NCBI GenBank assembly: GCA_025800145.1
Contig: JAOXSH010000023.1
Span: forward strand, 1-41,487
Direction of reading: 5' to 3'
DNA from: Cohaesibacter sp.
Lineage (GTDB): Bacteria; Pseudomonadota; Alphaproteobacteria; Rhizobiales; Cohaesibacteraceae
Length of the DNA stretch: 41,487 bases
Of the stretch, positions 1-7,537 are shown piece after piece (the first letter of the stretch is position 1; each line of letters opens with the position of its first letter). Both the position numbers and the translations under genes were made by a program. A model generated the notes under the pieces. That model saw only the letters and a list, made by a program, of their open reading frames with translations. It searched no databases and had not been told where the DNA came from.

Positions 1-128
1 AGATCGCCTACTATTTTGCTTATGCGCAGGAAGGAACTTCGCTTGCCCGACTGGCCGGAGCGGCCGGACTGCGCTGGACCATCGAGGAATGCTTCTTACG
101 GGCCAAGGATGATCTGGGGCTATTCTGA
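1..128 (+). pseudogene. IS701-type transposase fragment (C-terminal piece)
   Basis: The frame is open from the window edge to a TGA at 126-128. It reads YYFAYAQEGTSLARLAGAAG and then LRWTIEECFLRAKDDLGL. The RWxIEECFxxAKxxLGL signature is the last acidic block of IS701-type DDE transposases. In intact family members the chain continues well past this block. Here it stops two residues later, and the DNA then runs into a family A repeat at about 154. I infer a decayed IS remnant whose 3' end was lost. The 5' part lies outside the window, so whether it is intact upstream is unknown. Confidence 0.7.
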
Positions 129-153
129 ATTTTGTGCTTTGTCGTCTTATCTC

Positions 154-298
154 TAAGAGCCTGATTTAAAAGTCCTGAGCCAGCCCTCTCCCCCTTTTCA
201 GACCACCCGTCATGGTACCCTCATGGGCGGTCTGAAAAGGGGGAGGGGGCTGGATATGCAGCCTAAAAGTCTCACTTGGAGACTTTTAAATCGGGCAC
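154..298. repeat. Family A palindromic repeat, copy A1
   Basis: This is a long imperfect palindrome. The outer arms read GCCTGATTTAAAAGTC on the left and GACTTTTAAATCGGGC on the right. A central arm pair (CCCCCTTTTCAGACC / GGTCTGAAAAGGGGG) closes on the core CATGGTACCCTCATG. Related copies lie at 3725-3865, 22842-22888, 28110-28257 and 34810-34955, with a fragment near 2328. It has no coding capacity, and I infer a MITE-like or extended REP-like element. Confidence 0.85.
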
Positions 299-404
299 TG
301 CGAGAGTGGCACGCAGTCAAAAGCCAGTTCGCGATAATGTTCGAAGAACGCTTCTCAATGACGTAACAAAACGCGTCAGAGCACAAAATAGCTCACAGTC
401 TCGC

Positions 405-456
405 GAAAGCCAATAAAATCCGGTCATATGGGTTAATCTTTCATACCGTTGGTATA
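405..456. repeat. Family B right-end fragment
   Basis: The segment matches the right end of the full family B element at 39769-40034. Both contain AATAAAATCCGGTCATATGG, then TAATCTTTCAT and the terminal CCGTTGGTAT. It supplies the last codons and the TGA stop of the cpaA-like gene that ends at 441. Confidence 0.75.
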
Positions 457-971
457 AGCCTTTCAACGCCCTGACGCATCCAATCGGACGTGGCATAGAG
501 ATGCAGGCCAGAAGCCGCCAAGGCTATACCATAAGGAATGCGTTTTGCTTCATATAATCTTGAGATCCAGTTGATTGAAATGCAAAAGACCGGCAAAGGC
601 TGTGATCTGACCAGAAGAAAAAAAATAGCCAATACTGCCCCATAAACGGATGCCAGCGCGATAAAGGCCAGTGTCATTTCTGGTCCCAACCATAATGAAG
701 CCATCGCCGCAAATTTGGCATCTCCTCCACCGATGGCATTGAATTGCCATAAAATGAAAGACGCAACCAGGACAATTAGCGCTATCCCCACATGGGACAG
801 CAACTGTTCGCCGTTAAACCCAACAGCCCAAGCGCATAAAGGGAAAGACACCATCAAGATCAGGGCGACCTTGTTGGAAATTTTCATGGTGAACAGATCG
901 GAACTGCCTGCATAAGCAAATACCAGAGGCGTGAAAAACAAAAGCGCCCATCCCAATATGGTTTCAAACAT
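441..971 (-). CDS. cpaA: Prepilin peptidase, CpaA/TadV type
   Basis: This is a 176-residue membrane aspartic protease that would cleave the leader of the Flp pilin encoded just upstream. Two catalytic aspartates are recognisable: D25 in the SDLFTMKISN segment and D84 in GGGDAKF, the hallmark of the A24A prepilin peptidases. Hydrophobic stretches at about 6-22, 33-50, 58-76 and 95-118 fit a polytopic inner-membrane protein, and the length is normal for the short CpaA/TadV form without a methylase domain. The pilin gene lies upstream on the same strand with a terminator hairpin between them. The last residues (LIPTV) and the stop codon are read from a family B repeat end, so the original C-terminus may have been altered. 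Confidence 0.88.
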   Translation of the reverse strand: MFETILGWALLFFTPLVFAYAGSSDLFTMKISNKVALILMVSFPLCAWAVGFNGEQLLSHVGIALIVLVASFILWQFNAIGGGDAKFAAMASLWLGPEMTLAFIALASVYGAVLAIFFLLVRSQPLPVFCISINWISRLYEAKRIPYGIALAASGLHLYATSDWMRQGVERLIPTV

Positions 972-1114
972 TGTGCTTTCCTTTTCTCCCGGTATCTATC
1001 GATTATGGTTCCTGACTATTCTGATGAAAATACTATGGCAGATAAAGCTTACCAAAGATTTTATTGATCGAATTATCTCTTTGAAATTGCTTTTAAATAA
1101 GAAATTGGTCTCAA

Positions 1115-1146
1115 TAAAAAAGGAGGGTTGCCCACGGCAACCCTCC
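1115..1146 (-). terminator. Rho-independent terminator after the Flp pilin gene
   Basis: There is a perfect 11-bp stem (GGAGGGTTGCC / GGCAACCCTCC) with a 3-nt loop, followed on the minus strand by six to seven U residues. It lies 32 bases past the pilin stop. It should let pilin mRNA accumulate well above read-through into cpaA. Confidence 0.9.
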
Positions 1147-1177
1147 CATTGGCATGTCATTGCCATCATTCTTCACA

Positions 1178-1360
1178 TTAGGGTGTCGTCTTCGCAGCGC
1201 TATCCAACTTTGTACCGATACGGCTAAACAGCTCAGTAATGTCTGTTTTCAAATTGGTGGCAGCGGTTACAATGCCAACACCGATCAAACCAGCCAGCAA
1301 AGCATATTCAATAGCGGTTGCACCGGACTCATCGTTCATAAAACGTGCAAAATTCTTCAT
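1178..1360 (-). CDS. Flp/Fap family type IVb pilin
   Basis: This 60-residue pilin has the Flp signature. A short basic leader ending in Gly (MKNFARFMNDESG) is followed by ATAIEYALLAGLIGVGIVTA, with Glu and Tyr at mature positions 5 and 6 and a single hydrophobic helix. CpaA-type peptidase would cleave after the Gly, and the mature subunit would polymerise through the Tad machinery into an adhesive pilus. The length is typical. The gene is followed by a strong terminator and preceded by about 300 bases of very AT-rich DNA. No Tad ATPase, secretin or platform genes are in the window. Confidence 0.95.
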   Translation of the reverse strand: MKNFARFMNDESGATAIEYALLAGLIGVGIVTAATNLKTDITELFSRIGTKLDSAAKTTP

Positions 1361-1811
1361 TTTGGACTCCTAAATTTCCATATTTGACAGCTCTTCCGCT
1401 CCGAGGTTTGTTTTTCTTTGGCCCCTTGAGCAAAATCATTTCTATCTGATAATTATTTCCAATCTATTAAAAATGCTTATTTTTTAAGTTAAAAAATCAC
1501 ACAAATTCCCTATAGTTAATTTTTTATAAGCAAAAAATAAATATTTATCTTAAAAATTTCAAAGAAAATAATAGTTAATTTATTATTTCAATAAAATTTA
1601 TTTCATTTTTATTTAAGATATTACTTTCATTGCTCTAAATAACAATATTATGATTTATTTTAACATCTCAAGACATCTCTTTATTTTTATCTGTCTCTAT
1701 CATCGAAATAGAAATTGAAAAGCCGGCTTTAAAGCTTCCTTCACCATTTTTTTCCATTCTAAGGGCCATATATACAATCAATGGCAAAATCTGACCCATA
1801 GGATGCCTTAC
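1361..1811. promoter_or_regulatory. AT-rich divergent intergenic region between pilin and pilus genes
   Basis: I see no gene here. From about 1440 to 1720 the DNA is strikingly AT-rich, dominated by A- and T-tracts, unlike its surroundings. It separates the pilin gene (minus) from the pilus-protein gene (plus), so promoters for both presumably lie here. Bent or H-NS/MucR-type silenced DNA is plausible but is inference. The last 30 bases resemble a worn family B repeat end. Confidence 0.5.
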
Positions 1812-2288
1812 ATGAAATGCCTTGCTTCCTTTTTTGCTCTGGGCCTATTCAGTGCGCTTCTTCCCACTTCACTACAGGCAAATGAGGAGAATGGTGCTAT
1901 TCATGTGATTGTGGATCGCGCCAAGGTCATGAAGATTGCCCGCCCGGCCCATATGATTGTGATTGGCAATCCGGCAATTGCTGACACCACCATTAAAGAT
2001 AGTCAGACCTTGATCATTACGGGCAAGCGCTATGGGACAACCAATCTGATTGTGCTGGATCGGGATGGAGAACCCATTGCTGATGAAATTCTGACCGTTT
2101 CCTCAGACAGCAGCAGTGGTGTTGTGGTCTATAGGGGCGCTACACGCAGCACCTTGACGTGCAATCCTAACTGCGAGCAGATTTATCGGGTTGGGGATGA
2201 TCCTGACATGATGAAGATCTTGTCTGAACAATCTGCAGAACGCTTTTCCAGCGCCACCGCAGATCCTGCGCAGGTTGATAGCGAATAA
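1812..2288 (+). CDS. Secreted pilus-assembly N-terminal domain protein (CpaC/RcpA N-domain-like)
   Basis: The 158-residue product starts with a clear Sec signal peptide (KCLASFFALGLFSALLPTS, cleavage near LQA). Next comes a domain resembling the N-terminal domain of Tad/T2SS secretins (PF13629 type), with the pattern DRAKVMKIARPAHMIVIGNP, DSQTLIITGKRYGTTNL and VLDRDG. There is no secretin barrel, so it is a stand-alone periplasmic protein, probably assisting the pilus channel. An ATG at 1803 is possible, but the AGGA at 1800-1803 is correctly spaced for the ATG at 1812 and I prefer that start. TadE-like genes follow on the same strand after a spacer of about 320 bases. The exact role is inferred from domain and context. 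Confidence 0.78.
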   Translation: MKCLASFFALGLFSALLPTSLQANEENGAIHVIVDRAKVMKIARPAHMIVIGNPAIADTTIKDSQTLIITGKRYGTTNLIVLDRDGEPIADEILTVSSDSSSGVVVYRGATRSTLTCNPNCEQIYRVGDDPDMMKILSEQSAERFSSATADPAQVDSE

Positions 2289-2609
2289 TCTGTCATTCCA
2301 GCTACGTCTGTTTTCTTTGGATAGTGGCTCTGTCTGAGACTTTTAAGCGGCATATCCAGCTCTTTTTGCAATGATTATTAAGCTGTTAACCAGCTTTCCC
2401 AAGGAAAGTGAAAGATTTATCAGTCATTCTCTTATGAGTGGCGTGGCACTTGATCGGCTTATCCTTCTTTGCACATAGGGTGACTGATAAAGTGCTGCAT
2501 ATTCTCATGATGCTTTGGTTTGTGTCCAAAGCACTATTGATAGCAAGTGCCTGACTTTGGCTGATTTTGCGATGCCGGGTCCGTGTATGACAATTGGATT
2601 TTAGTGATC
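2289..2609. other. Intergenic region with a family A fragment
   Basis: No gene is evident. Bases 2328-2369 (CTCTGTCTGAGACTTTTAAG, then GGCATATCCAGC) match the left arm and shoulder of family A repeats, after which the match breaks off. The rest may carry the promoter for the TadE-like genes, but I recognise no specific element. Confidence 0.5.
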
Positions 2610-3158
2610 ATGCCTCAGAGTGAGCCCAGACGCTTTCATGGTTTTGCCAGATTACGCGCCCTGTTCCTGCGCGACGACAGTGGTGCGACTGCCGTAGAAT
2701 TTGCTTTGATCGGAGCCCCCTTCTTTGCCATGTTGAGCTTCATGCTGTTGGGAGGCCATATTTTGTGGATGGCCCAGAGTATGGATACAGCTGTGAAGTC
2801 GATCAGCCGACAAATCCGCACCGGGCAGGCACAAACAGCCAATATGACAATGGCAACCTTCCGCAATGAGATTTGCAATCAGGTTGCGACCTCACCGGCA
2901 AGCTGTCGTCAAAATCTGATCATTGATGTGAAACGCTTTGATGCGCCTGAAAATATCAATTTCAATCCGCCCAAAAAGAATGACATTCTCGACCAGAGCG
3001 CCAGCACATTTCAGCCCGGAGGACGCGAGGATTATGTGATCGTTAAGGTCTATTACGTTGTCGACTATCTGACGAATTTGGCTTCACTTCTCGGCAGCAC
3101 AACAAATTTAGATATTCCCCTCAGTGCCACAGCAGCTTTTCGGAACGAACCTTTCTAA
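2610..3158 (+). CDS. TadE-family pilus assembly protein
   Basis: The 182-residue protein has the TadE-type start: a short basic cytoplasmic segment, then DDSGATAVEFALIGAPFFAMLSFMLL. This is a pilin-like motif with Glu near mature position 5, followed by one transmembrane helix. The remainder is a periplasmic domain. Such pseudopilins are processed by CpaA-type peptidase and support Tad pilus assembly. An upstream GTG at 2583 would add nine residues; neither start has a convincing ribosome-binding site, and I chose the ATG at 2610 by comparison with usual TadE lengths. The next gene follows almost at once, which suggests co-transcription. Confidence 0.8.
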   Translation: MPQSEPRRFHGFARLRALFLRDDSGATAVEFALIGAPFFAMLSFMLLGGHILWMAQSMDTAVKSISRQIRTGQAQTANMTMATFRNEICNQVATSPASCRQNLIIDVKRFDAPENINFNPPKKNDILDQSASTFQPGGREDYVIVKVYYVVDYLTNLASLLGSTTNLDIPLSATAAFRNEPF

Positions 3159-3164
3159 TTGCAG

Positions 3165-3719
3165 ATGAGTATTCTTATGTCCATTGTCAAATCATTCTTT
3201 CAGTGTCTGCACCGCTTTCGCAAAGATGACAAAGGTGTGGCTGCCATAGAATTGGCCTTCATTCTGCCTGTGATGATCACTTTCACTTTTGTGTCATGGG
3301 AATTGTCCAATCTCTATCTGGTTAAAAAGCGCACAGACCATTCTGCAACCGTGCTGGCTGACTTGACCACACAGGCGAATAATATCTCCTCATCGGCCTA
3401 TATTGGCTATGTAGAGGCGATTAAAGCAGTGATGTTTCCCTATAGTGATCACAGATTGAAATTGCATTTGATAGGGGTCTCTGTTGACAGCAGAAAACGG
3501 GTTCGCGTTGCTTGGCAGCATACAACGGGTGGCGGTACAGGCCTGTCCGCCAATGATCTGCCTTCTGGTCTGAAAATCGCAAACAGCTTTTATGTGATGG
3601 CAGAAACCGAGGTGGCTTACAAACCTACTTTTCTGACCGATATGACAGGCACGATCAATATCAAAGATCATGCCATTATGGTGCCGCGTCTGACCACATC
3701 TATTGTGAATGTCAGATAG
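3165..3719 (+). CDS. TadE/TadG-family pilus assembly protein
   Basis: This is a second pseudopilin-like protein of 184 residues. A basic N-terminus leads to DDKGVAAIELAFILPVMITFTFVSWEL, again the G-x-A-x-x-E-x-A motif with one membrane helix, then a periplasmic domain of about 130 residues. It starts six bases after the stop of the preceding TadE gene, so the two almost certainly share a transcript and act as a pair. Alternative starts are a TTG at 3159 and an ATG at 3177; none has a strong ribosome-binding site. It lacks the von Willebrand domain of long TadG proteins. A family A repeat begins right after the stop codon. Confidence 0.78.
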   Translation: MSILMSIVKSFFQCLHRFRKDDKGVAAIELAFILPVMITFTFVSWELSNLYLVKKRTDHSATVLADLTTQANNISSSAYIGYVEAIKAVMFPYSDHRLKLHLIGVSVDSRKRVRVAWQHTTGGGTGLSANDLPSGLKIANSFYVMAETEVAYKPTFLTDMTGTINIKDHAIMVPRLTTSIVNVR

Positions 3720-3724
3720 ATAGC

Positions 3725-3865
3725 TCAGTACCTGATTTTAAAGTCCCAGTCACAAATTTTAGGTTGTATATCCAGCCCTTTCCCCTTTTCAGATAGTCCA
3801 TGAGACTATCATGACGGGTGATTTGGGAGAGAGAGGGATGGTTCAGGGCTTTTAATCAGGTTCTC
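3725..3865. repeat. Family A palindromic repeat, copy A2
   Basis: This is a divergent copy. The left arm is CCTGATTTTAAAGTC, then ATATCCAGCCC, the CCCCTTTTCAGA arm, a rearranged core (AGTCCATGAGACTATCATGA) and the right arm GGGCTTTTAATCAGG. It fills the gap between the TadE/TadG-like gene and the convergent PhnD-like gene. Confidence 0.75.
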
Positions 3866-3869
3866 AATC

Positions 3870-4922
3870 CTACTGACTGGTTGCTATATCGAGCAAAGGG
3901 GCATAATCACGCAATGAGACAGAGCGATAGCCTGCATCATAATGTCGCTCTATGGCATCATAGGCATCTGGTGCGTCCTTTTGCATGGCTTTTAGCAAGC
4001 GTGTGAGGAGAGCTCTGTCTTGTTTGGATATATCTTTATGCACGCTATGGGGGCCTGCTGGCACAGGGCGTGATTTCCAGATGAGTGTGAAGTCTGGAGA
4101 GCCAATGATCTTGCGCTTTTGTTTGAACCTCTCAAGATAGGAAGATACCGCGCCTTTTGCAGTGAGAAGCGTGTGACTATAGGGGGTGGAGGACCAAACA
4201 AGCGCGGCCTGCACTCTATCATTGAACAAATGGTCAAGGGCCAAATCGGGAGTTTCTTCCGCGACAATGGCTTGCAAATCTGTTGTAGGATCCAGACCGC
4301 TTAAGCGTAATTCATTCATCGCCATGTGATAGGGAATGGCGGCTTTTGTGGATGACAAGGCCAATGTTTTGTCTGTCAGATCTCCCAAAGAGCGAATGCC
4401 ACTGCTTTCTTTGACCACAAGCACCATAAATACACCCTCATGGCCGCTTTGTAGCACAGGTGCCACCAAGGGCTGGACACAACCGCAAGAGGCATAGGCT
4501 TGAGCAAAAGCACTGGCGGGGTAATAGGCATAATCCACCTGTTTGGAAATGTGCGCGAGCACCAACGCCTTTGCGGTTGGAAAGGCAATGATTTCAACGG
4601 GGCGCGCCAGCCCTTCCACCAGATATTTTCTGAAGGGTTCAATGCGGGCTTGCAAATAGGCAGCCCCCCTTGTTGCAACCAGACCAATGCGCAATATTGT
4701 AGCGGGTTGCTGCTCTGACAAATCCGGCAAAGCTTTGCTTTGCACCTGTTGTGGGCTTTGGGCAGGCACCGCAGGCAACAGCGTTTCCGGCTCATTTTGC
4801 GACGTGGCACCCTGCTGGCTATAGACCTGTGAAGGCAAAAACACAGTGCCAATCGTGATGAGCAATATGGTCAGAAGTGCGCGAAGCGTTTGGACAGATC
4901 TGAATTGGCAAAAGAGGCGCAT
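3870..4922 (-). CDS. PhnD-like phosphate/phosphonate-type substrate-binding protein (orphan)
   Basis: The 350-residue exported protein has a signal peptide (LRALLTILLITIGTVFLPSQVYS) and a low-complexity Gln/Pro-rich linker to about residue 75. A PhnD-type periplasmic binding fold follows (LRIGLVATRGAAYLQARIEP, DYAYYPASAFAQAY, KTLALSSTKAAIPYHMA). I see no ABC permease or ATPase nearby, so it may be a free sensor or binding subunit rather than a transporter part; the ligand is unknown. An upstream TTG would add two residues, but a GGA nine bases before the ATG at 4922 favours that codon. It is divergent from the HAD gene. Confidence 0.75.
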   Translation of the reverse strand: MRLFCQFRSVQTLRALLTILLITIGTVFLPSQVYSQQGATSQNEPETLLPAVPAQSPQQVQSKALPDLSEQQPATILRIGLVATRGAAYLQARIEPFRKYLVEGLARPVEIIAFPTAKALVLAHISKQVDYAYYPASAFAQAYASCGCVQPLVAPVLQSGHEGVFMVLVVKESSGIRSLGDLTDKTLALSSTKAAIPYHMAMNELRLSGLDPTTDLQAIVAEETPDLALDHLFNDRVQAALVWSSTPYSHTLLTAKGAVSSYLERFKQKRKIIGSPDFTLIWKSRPVPAGPHSVHKDISKQDRALLTRLLKAMQKDAPDAYDAIERHYDAGYRSVSLRDYAPLLDIATSQ

Positions 4923-5035
4923 GCGCAATTTCCGGCAGAGAGGACTATATTCGAATCAGTCTCGCCATAATGCGGCCATATGAACACAGGATCAAATAGC
5001 TCTTGTAGCAAACTGGCATTCTCTTGGGAGCGTTT

Positions 5036-5650
5036 ATGTCTGGATCTGTCTCTGCCATCATTTTCGATATCGGCAATGTGCTGATTGAGTGGGATATGCG
5101 CCTGCTTTATCGCAAGATTTTCAACGATGAGGCCGCCATTGATCGCTTCATCACTGAGACCAATTTATGGGCTTGGAATATAGAGCAAGATCGGGGCCGA
5201 AGCTGGGCAGAGGCCGAGCATGACCTTATTTCGCACTATCCCCATTACGAGGCTGAAATCAAAGCCTTTCGCGCATGCTGGCACGACATGGTGCCCGGCC
5301 CCATTTCCGGCTCTGTTACGCTTAAGGCAAAGCTGCATGAGCTAGGGGTGCCGCTTTACGCCATCACCAATTTTGCATCCGATACCTTTCGTGAGGCACA
5401 AGAGCGCTTTTCGTTTCTTTATGAGTTTCGTGATATTGTTGTCTCTGGCGCAGAAGGCCTGATCAAACCAGACCCTGCAATTTATCAGCTTTGTCTGGAG
5501 CGCAATGATCTTGAGGCCAATGCCTGTCTTTTCATTGACGACAGTTTGAACAATATAAAAGGCGCGCAAAAGGTTGGTTTGCAGACCCATCATTTTACCA
5601 GCCCGGATTTGCTGGCCGAGGATTTGCGGCGTCGTGGCTTTGACGTTTGA
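5036..5650 (+). CDS. HAD-superfamily hydrolase (YihX-like phosphatase)
   Basis: The 204-residue cytoplasmic hydrolase has all four HAD motifs: nucleophile motif IIFDIGNVLIEWD (D11), ITN as motif II, a lysine in GLIKPDP as motif III, and FIDDS as motif IV binding Mg2+. The DxG form of motif I, with Gly where many phosphatases have a second Asp, is usual for the YihX-type subgroup, which act on sugar phosphates. The substrate here is unknown. GGGAG six bases before the ATG at 5036 fixes this start over an upstream TTG. Its 3' end converges on the phosphomannomutase gene with a hairpin between them. Confidence 0.85.
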   Translation: MSGSVSAIIFDIGNVLIEWDMRLLYRKIFNDEAAIDRFITETNLWAWNIEQDRGRSWAEAEHDLISHYPHYEAEIKAFRACWHDMVPGPISGSVTLKAKLHELGVPLYAITNFASDTFREAQERFSFLYEFRDIVVSGAEGLIKPDPAIYQLCLERNDLEANACLFIDDSLNNIKGAQKVGLQTHHFTSPDLLAEDLRRRGFDV

Positions 5651-5657
5651 CTGGGTG

Positions 5658-5687
5658 CTGAAAAGACGCTTTAGCGCGCCTTTTCAG
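5658..5687. terminator. Bidirectional terminator-like hairpin
   Basis: The stem CTGAAAAG / CTTTTCAG with inner ACGC / GCG pairing sits between the convergent HAD and phosphomannomutase genes. The U-run is short on both strands, so its strength is uncertain. Confidence 0.55.
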
Positions 5688-5713
5688 ACTATTCTGTATT
5701 CTGACAGAGCTGA

Positions 5714-7219
5714 TTAGCCTTTCAGCGTTTGGTTATAGGCACCCACTTCGGGATTTTTGCGCAAAACACCATCAATCGCTGCAAACATATCTTCCAGACG
5801 CTGCTGGCTGACCGGGCTTTCGATCACCACAACAATTTCCGGCTTGTTGGAGGAAGCGCGGACCAGACCCCATGTGCCATCTTCTGCGGTGACGCGAATG
5901 CCATTCACGGTCACGGCATCCACCAGCTTATGCCCGGCAAGGCTGTCCCCTGCTTCTACCATTGCAGAGAGTTTTGCGACCACACGGTCCACCACATCAT
6001 ATTTGATTTCGTCCGCGCATTTGGCAGACATGGTAGGGGAGCCATAGGTTTTTGGCAGATCATTATACAGATCGCTCATGCTCTTGTCTGGATTGCGGTC
6101 CAGCATATCGCACACAGCAAGAGCCGAGACCAGACCATCATCATAGCCCCGACCGATTGGCGCATTGAAGAAAAAGTGACCTGATTTTTCAAAGCCAACA
6201 ATGGCGTTCAAATCTGTCACCCGGCGTTTGATATAGGAATGGCCGGTTTTGTAATAATCCGTTTGTGCGCCATTGGCCTGCAACACCGGATCTGCCTTGA
6301 AGAGACCAGTGGATTTCACATCCACGACAAATTGCTTGTTGTCATGGATCGCAGAGATATCGCGGGCCAGCATGACCCCAACCTTATCGGCGAAAATCTC
6401 ATTGCCTTTTTCATCAACCACGCCGCAACGGTCGCCATCACCATCAAAGGCCAAGCCGACATCGGCCCCGGTTTCCAAAACGCGATCGCGCAAGGCATGC
6501 AGCATTTTCATATCTTCCGGGTTGGGATTGTAATTGGGGAAGGAGTGATCCAGATCACAATCCATCTCAATCACATCGCAGCCAATGGCTCTTAGCACAT
6601 GGGGGGCAAAAGCGCCCGCTGTGCCATTGCCGCAAGCGGCCACGACTTTGAGCTTGTTGGTCAATTTTGGCCGGTTGGTCAGATCGTCCATGTAAGTTTG
6701 GCCAAAATTCTCTACAATTTCGAGGCTACCGCCGGTGCGTGTTTCCTGTTGGCCGTTCAAAACAACATCGCGCAACATGGACATTTCATCAGGGCCAAAG
6801 GTCAAAGGGCGGTTTGCGCCCATTTTCACACCGGTCCAGCCATTTTCGTTATGCGAGGCTGTGACCATGGCAACTGCCGGACAATCAAGCGCAAATTGCG
6901 CATAATAGGCCATAGGCGATAAGGCCAGTCCGATATCCTTGACCTTACAGCCTGCGGACATCAGGCCTGTAATCAGCGCCATTTTGATGGATGCGGAATA
7001 GCCCCGAAAATCATGGCCTACGACGATGGAAGGCTCCACGCCCAATTTGTGCAAGACTGTGCCAATGCCCGCGCCCAAGGCTTGCACGCCGATCAGGTTC
7101 AGCTCCTCGCCAAACAGCCAGCGGGCATCATATTCGCGAAACCCGGTGGGCTTGACCAATGGTTTGGTCTCAAACTCATAGCTGTTGCTTTTGATAGAAG
7201 CCGATGGCTTGGGAAACAT
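5714..7219 (-). CDS. Phosphomannomutase/phosphoglucomutase
   Basis: This 501-residue enzyme of the alpha-D-phosphohexomutase family interconverts hexose-6- and hexose-1-phosphates for sugar-nucleotide and polysaccharide synthesis. All four active-site loops are present: the phosphoserine loop TASHNENGWTG (S122), the metal loop DGDGDR (D259-R264), the sugar loop GFEKSGHFFF, and the phosphate loop RASSNKPEIVV near the C-terminus. Length matches the bacterial PMM/PGM group, including AlgC and rhizobial NoeK-type proteins. Whether mannose or glucose is preferred cannot be read from the sequence. The ATG has an AAGGG about nine bases upstream. A family C element lies just upstream of the gene. Confidence 0.93.
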   Translation of the reverse strand: MFPKPSASIKSNSYEFETKPLVKPTGFREYDARWLFGEELNLIGVQALGAGIGTVLHKLGVEPSIVVGHDFRGYSASIKMALITGLMSAGCKVKDIGLALSPMAYYAQFALDCPAVAMVTASHNENGWTGVKMGANRPLTFGPDEMSMLRDVVLNGQQETRTGGSLEIVENFGQTYMDDLTNRPKLTNKLKVVAACGNGTAGAFAPHVLRAIGCDVIEMDCDLDHSFPNYNPNPEDMKMLHALRDRVLETGADVGLAFDGDGDRCGVVDEKGNEIFADKVGVMLARDISAIHDNKQFVVDVKSTGLFKADPVLQANGAQTDYYKTGHSYIKRRVTDLNAIVGFEKSGHFFFNAPIGRGYDDGLVSALAVCDMLDRNPDKSMSDLYNDLPKTYGSPTMSAKCADEIKYDVVDRVVAKLSAMVEAGDSLAGHKLVDAVTVNGIRVTAEDGTWGLVRASSNKPEIVVVIESPVSQQRLEDMFAAIDGVLRKNPEVGAYNQTLKG

Positions 7220-7245
7220 GAAACAGACCCTTTTTTCGATGCAAA

Positions 7246-7420
7246 TTAGGACGTAGACTCATAAATCTGGTGCATTTGGTAGAGACTTATTTTTCCTTTC
7301 ACTAGGAGTAAGGAAGCAGACAATGTGGTTCATTTTCAAATCCTTACGACGACGTGAGAGGAAAAATAAGTCCTATCCTTTAAACGCCAAATGTATCAAA
7401 TTTATGAGTCTACGTCCTAG
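7246..7420. mobile_element. Family C MITE-like element, copy C1
   Basis: An element of about 175 bp has perfect 20-bp terminal inverted repeats: TAGGACGTAGACTCATAAAT at 7247-7266 and its complement at 7400-7419. A second arm pair (7284-7302 and 7354-7372, one mismatch) carries GACTTATTTTTCCT. It shares its ends with copy C2 at 8881-9093 but not its middle. There is no transposase, and it lies in the gap 7220-7537. The terminal TTA/TAG could be a short target duplication. Confidence 0.8.
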
Positions 7421-7488
7421 ATGCGCAGATATGAATGATGATTATGACAGATTGTTTTACAGCAATTTGTCTGTGTCCTTTAAACTGG

Positions 7489-7503
7489 TAATACCAACGG
7501 CAT
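7489..7503. repeat. Family B solo end (rightward)
   Basis: TAATACCAACGGCAT is identical in its core to the terminus of the complete family B element at 39769-40034. It lies 35 bases past the stop of the retropepsin-like gene and faces a second family B end at 8198-8217. Confidence 0.65.
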
Positions 7504-7537
7504 AAAGCATTTCCAAAGATATTTGAATTGAAAGACG

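Noticed and set aside
3818-4006. Plus-strand frame over repeat A2 and the 3' end of the PhnD-like gene
   Set aside because: It arises from the repeat and the antisense of a real gene.
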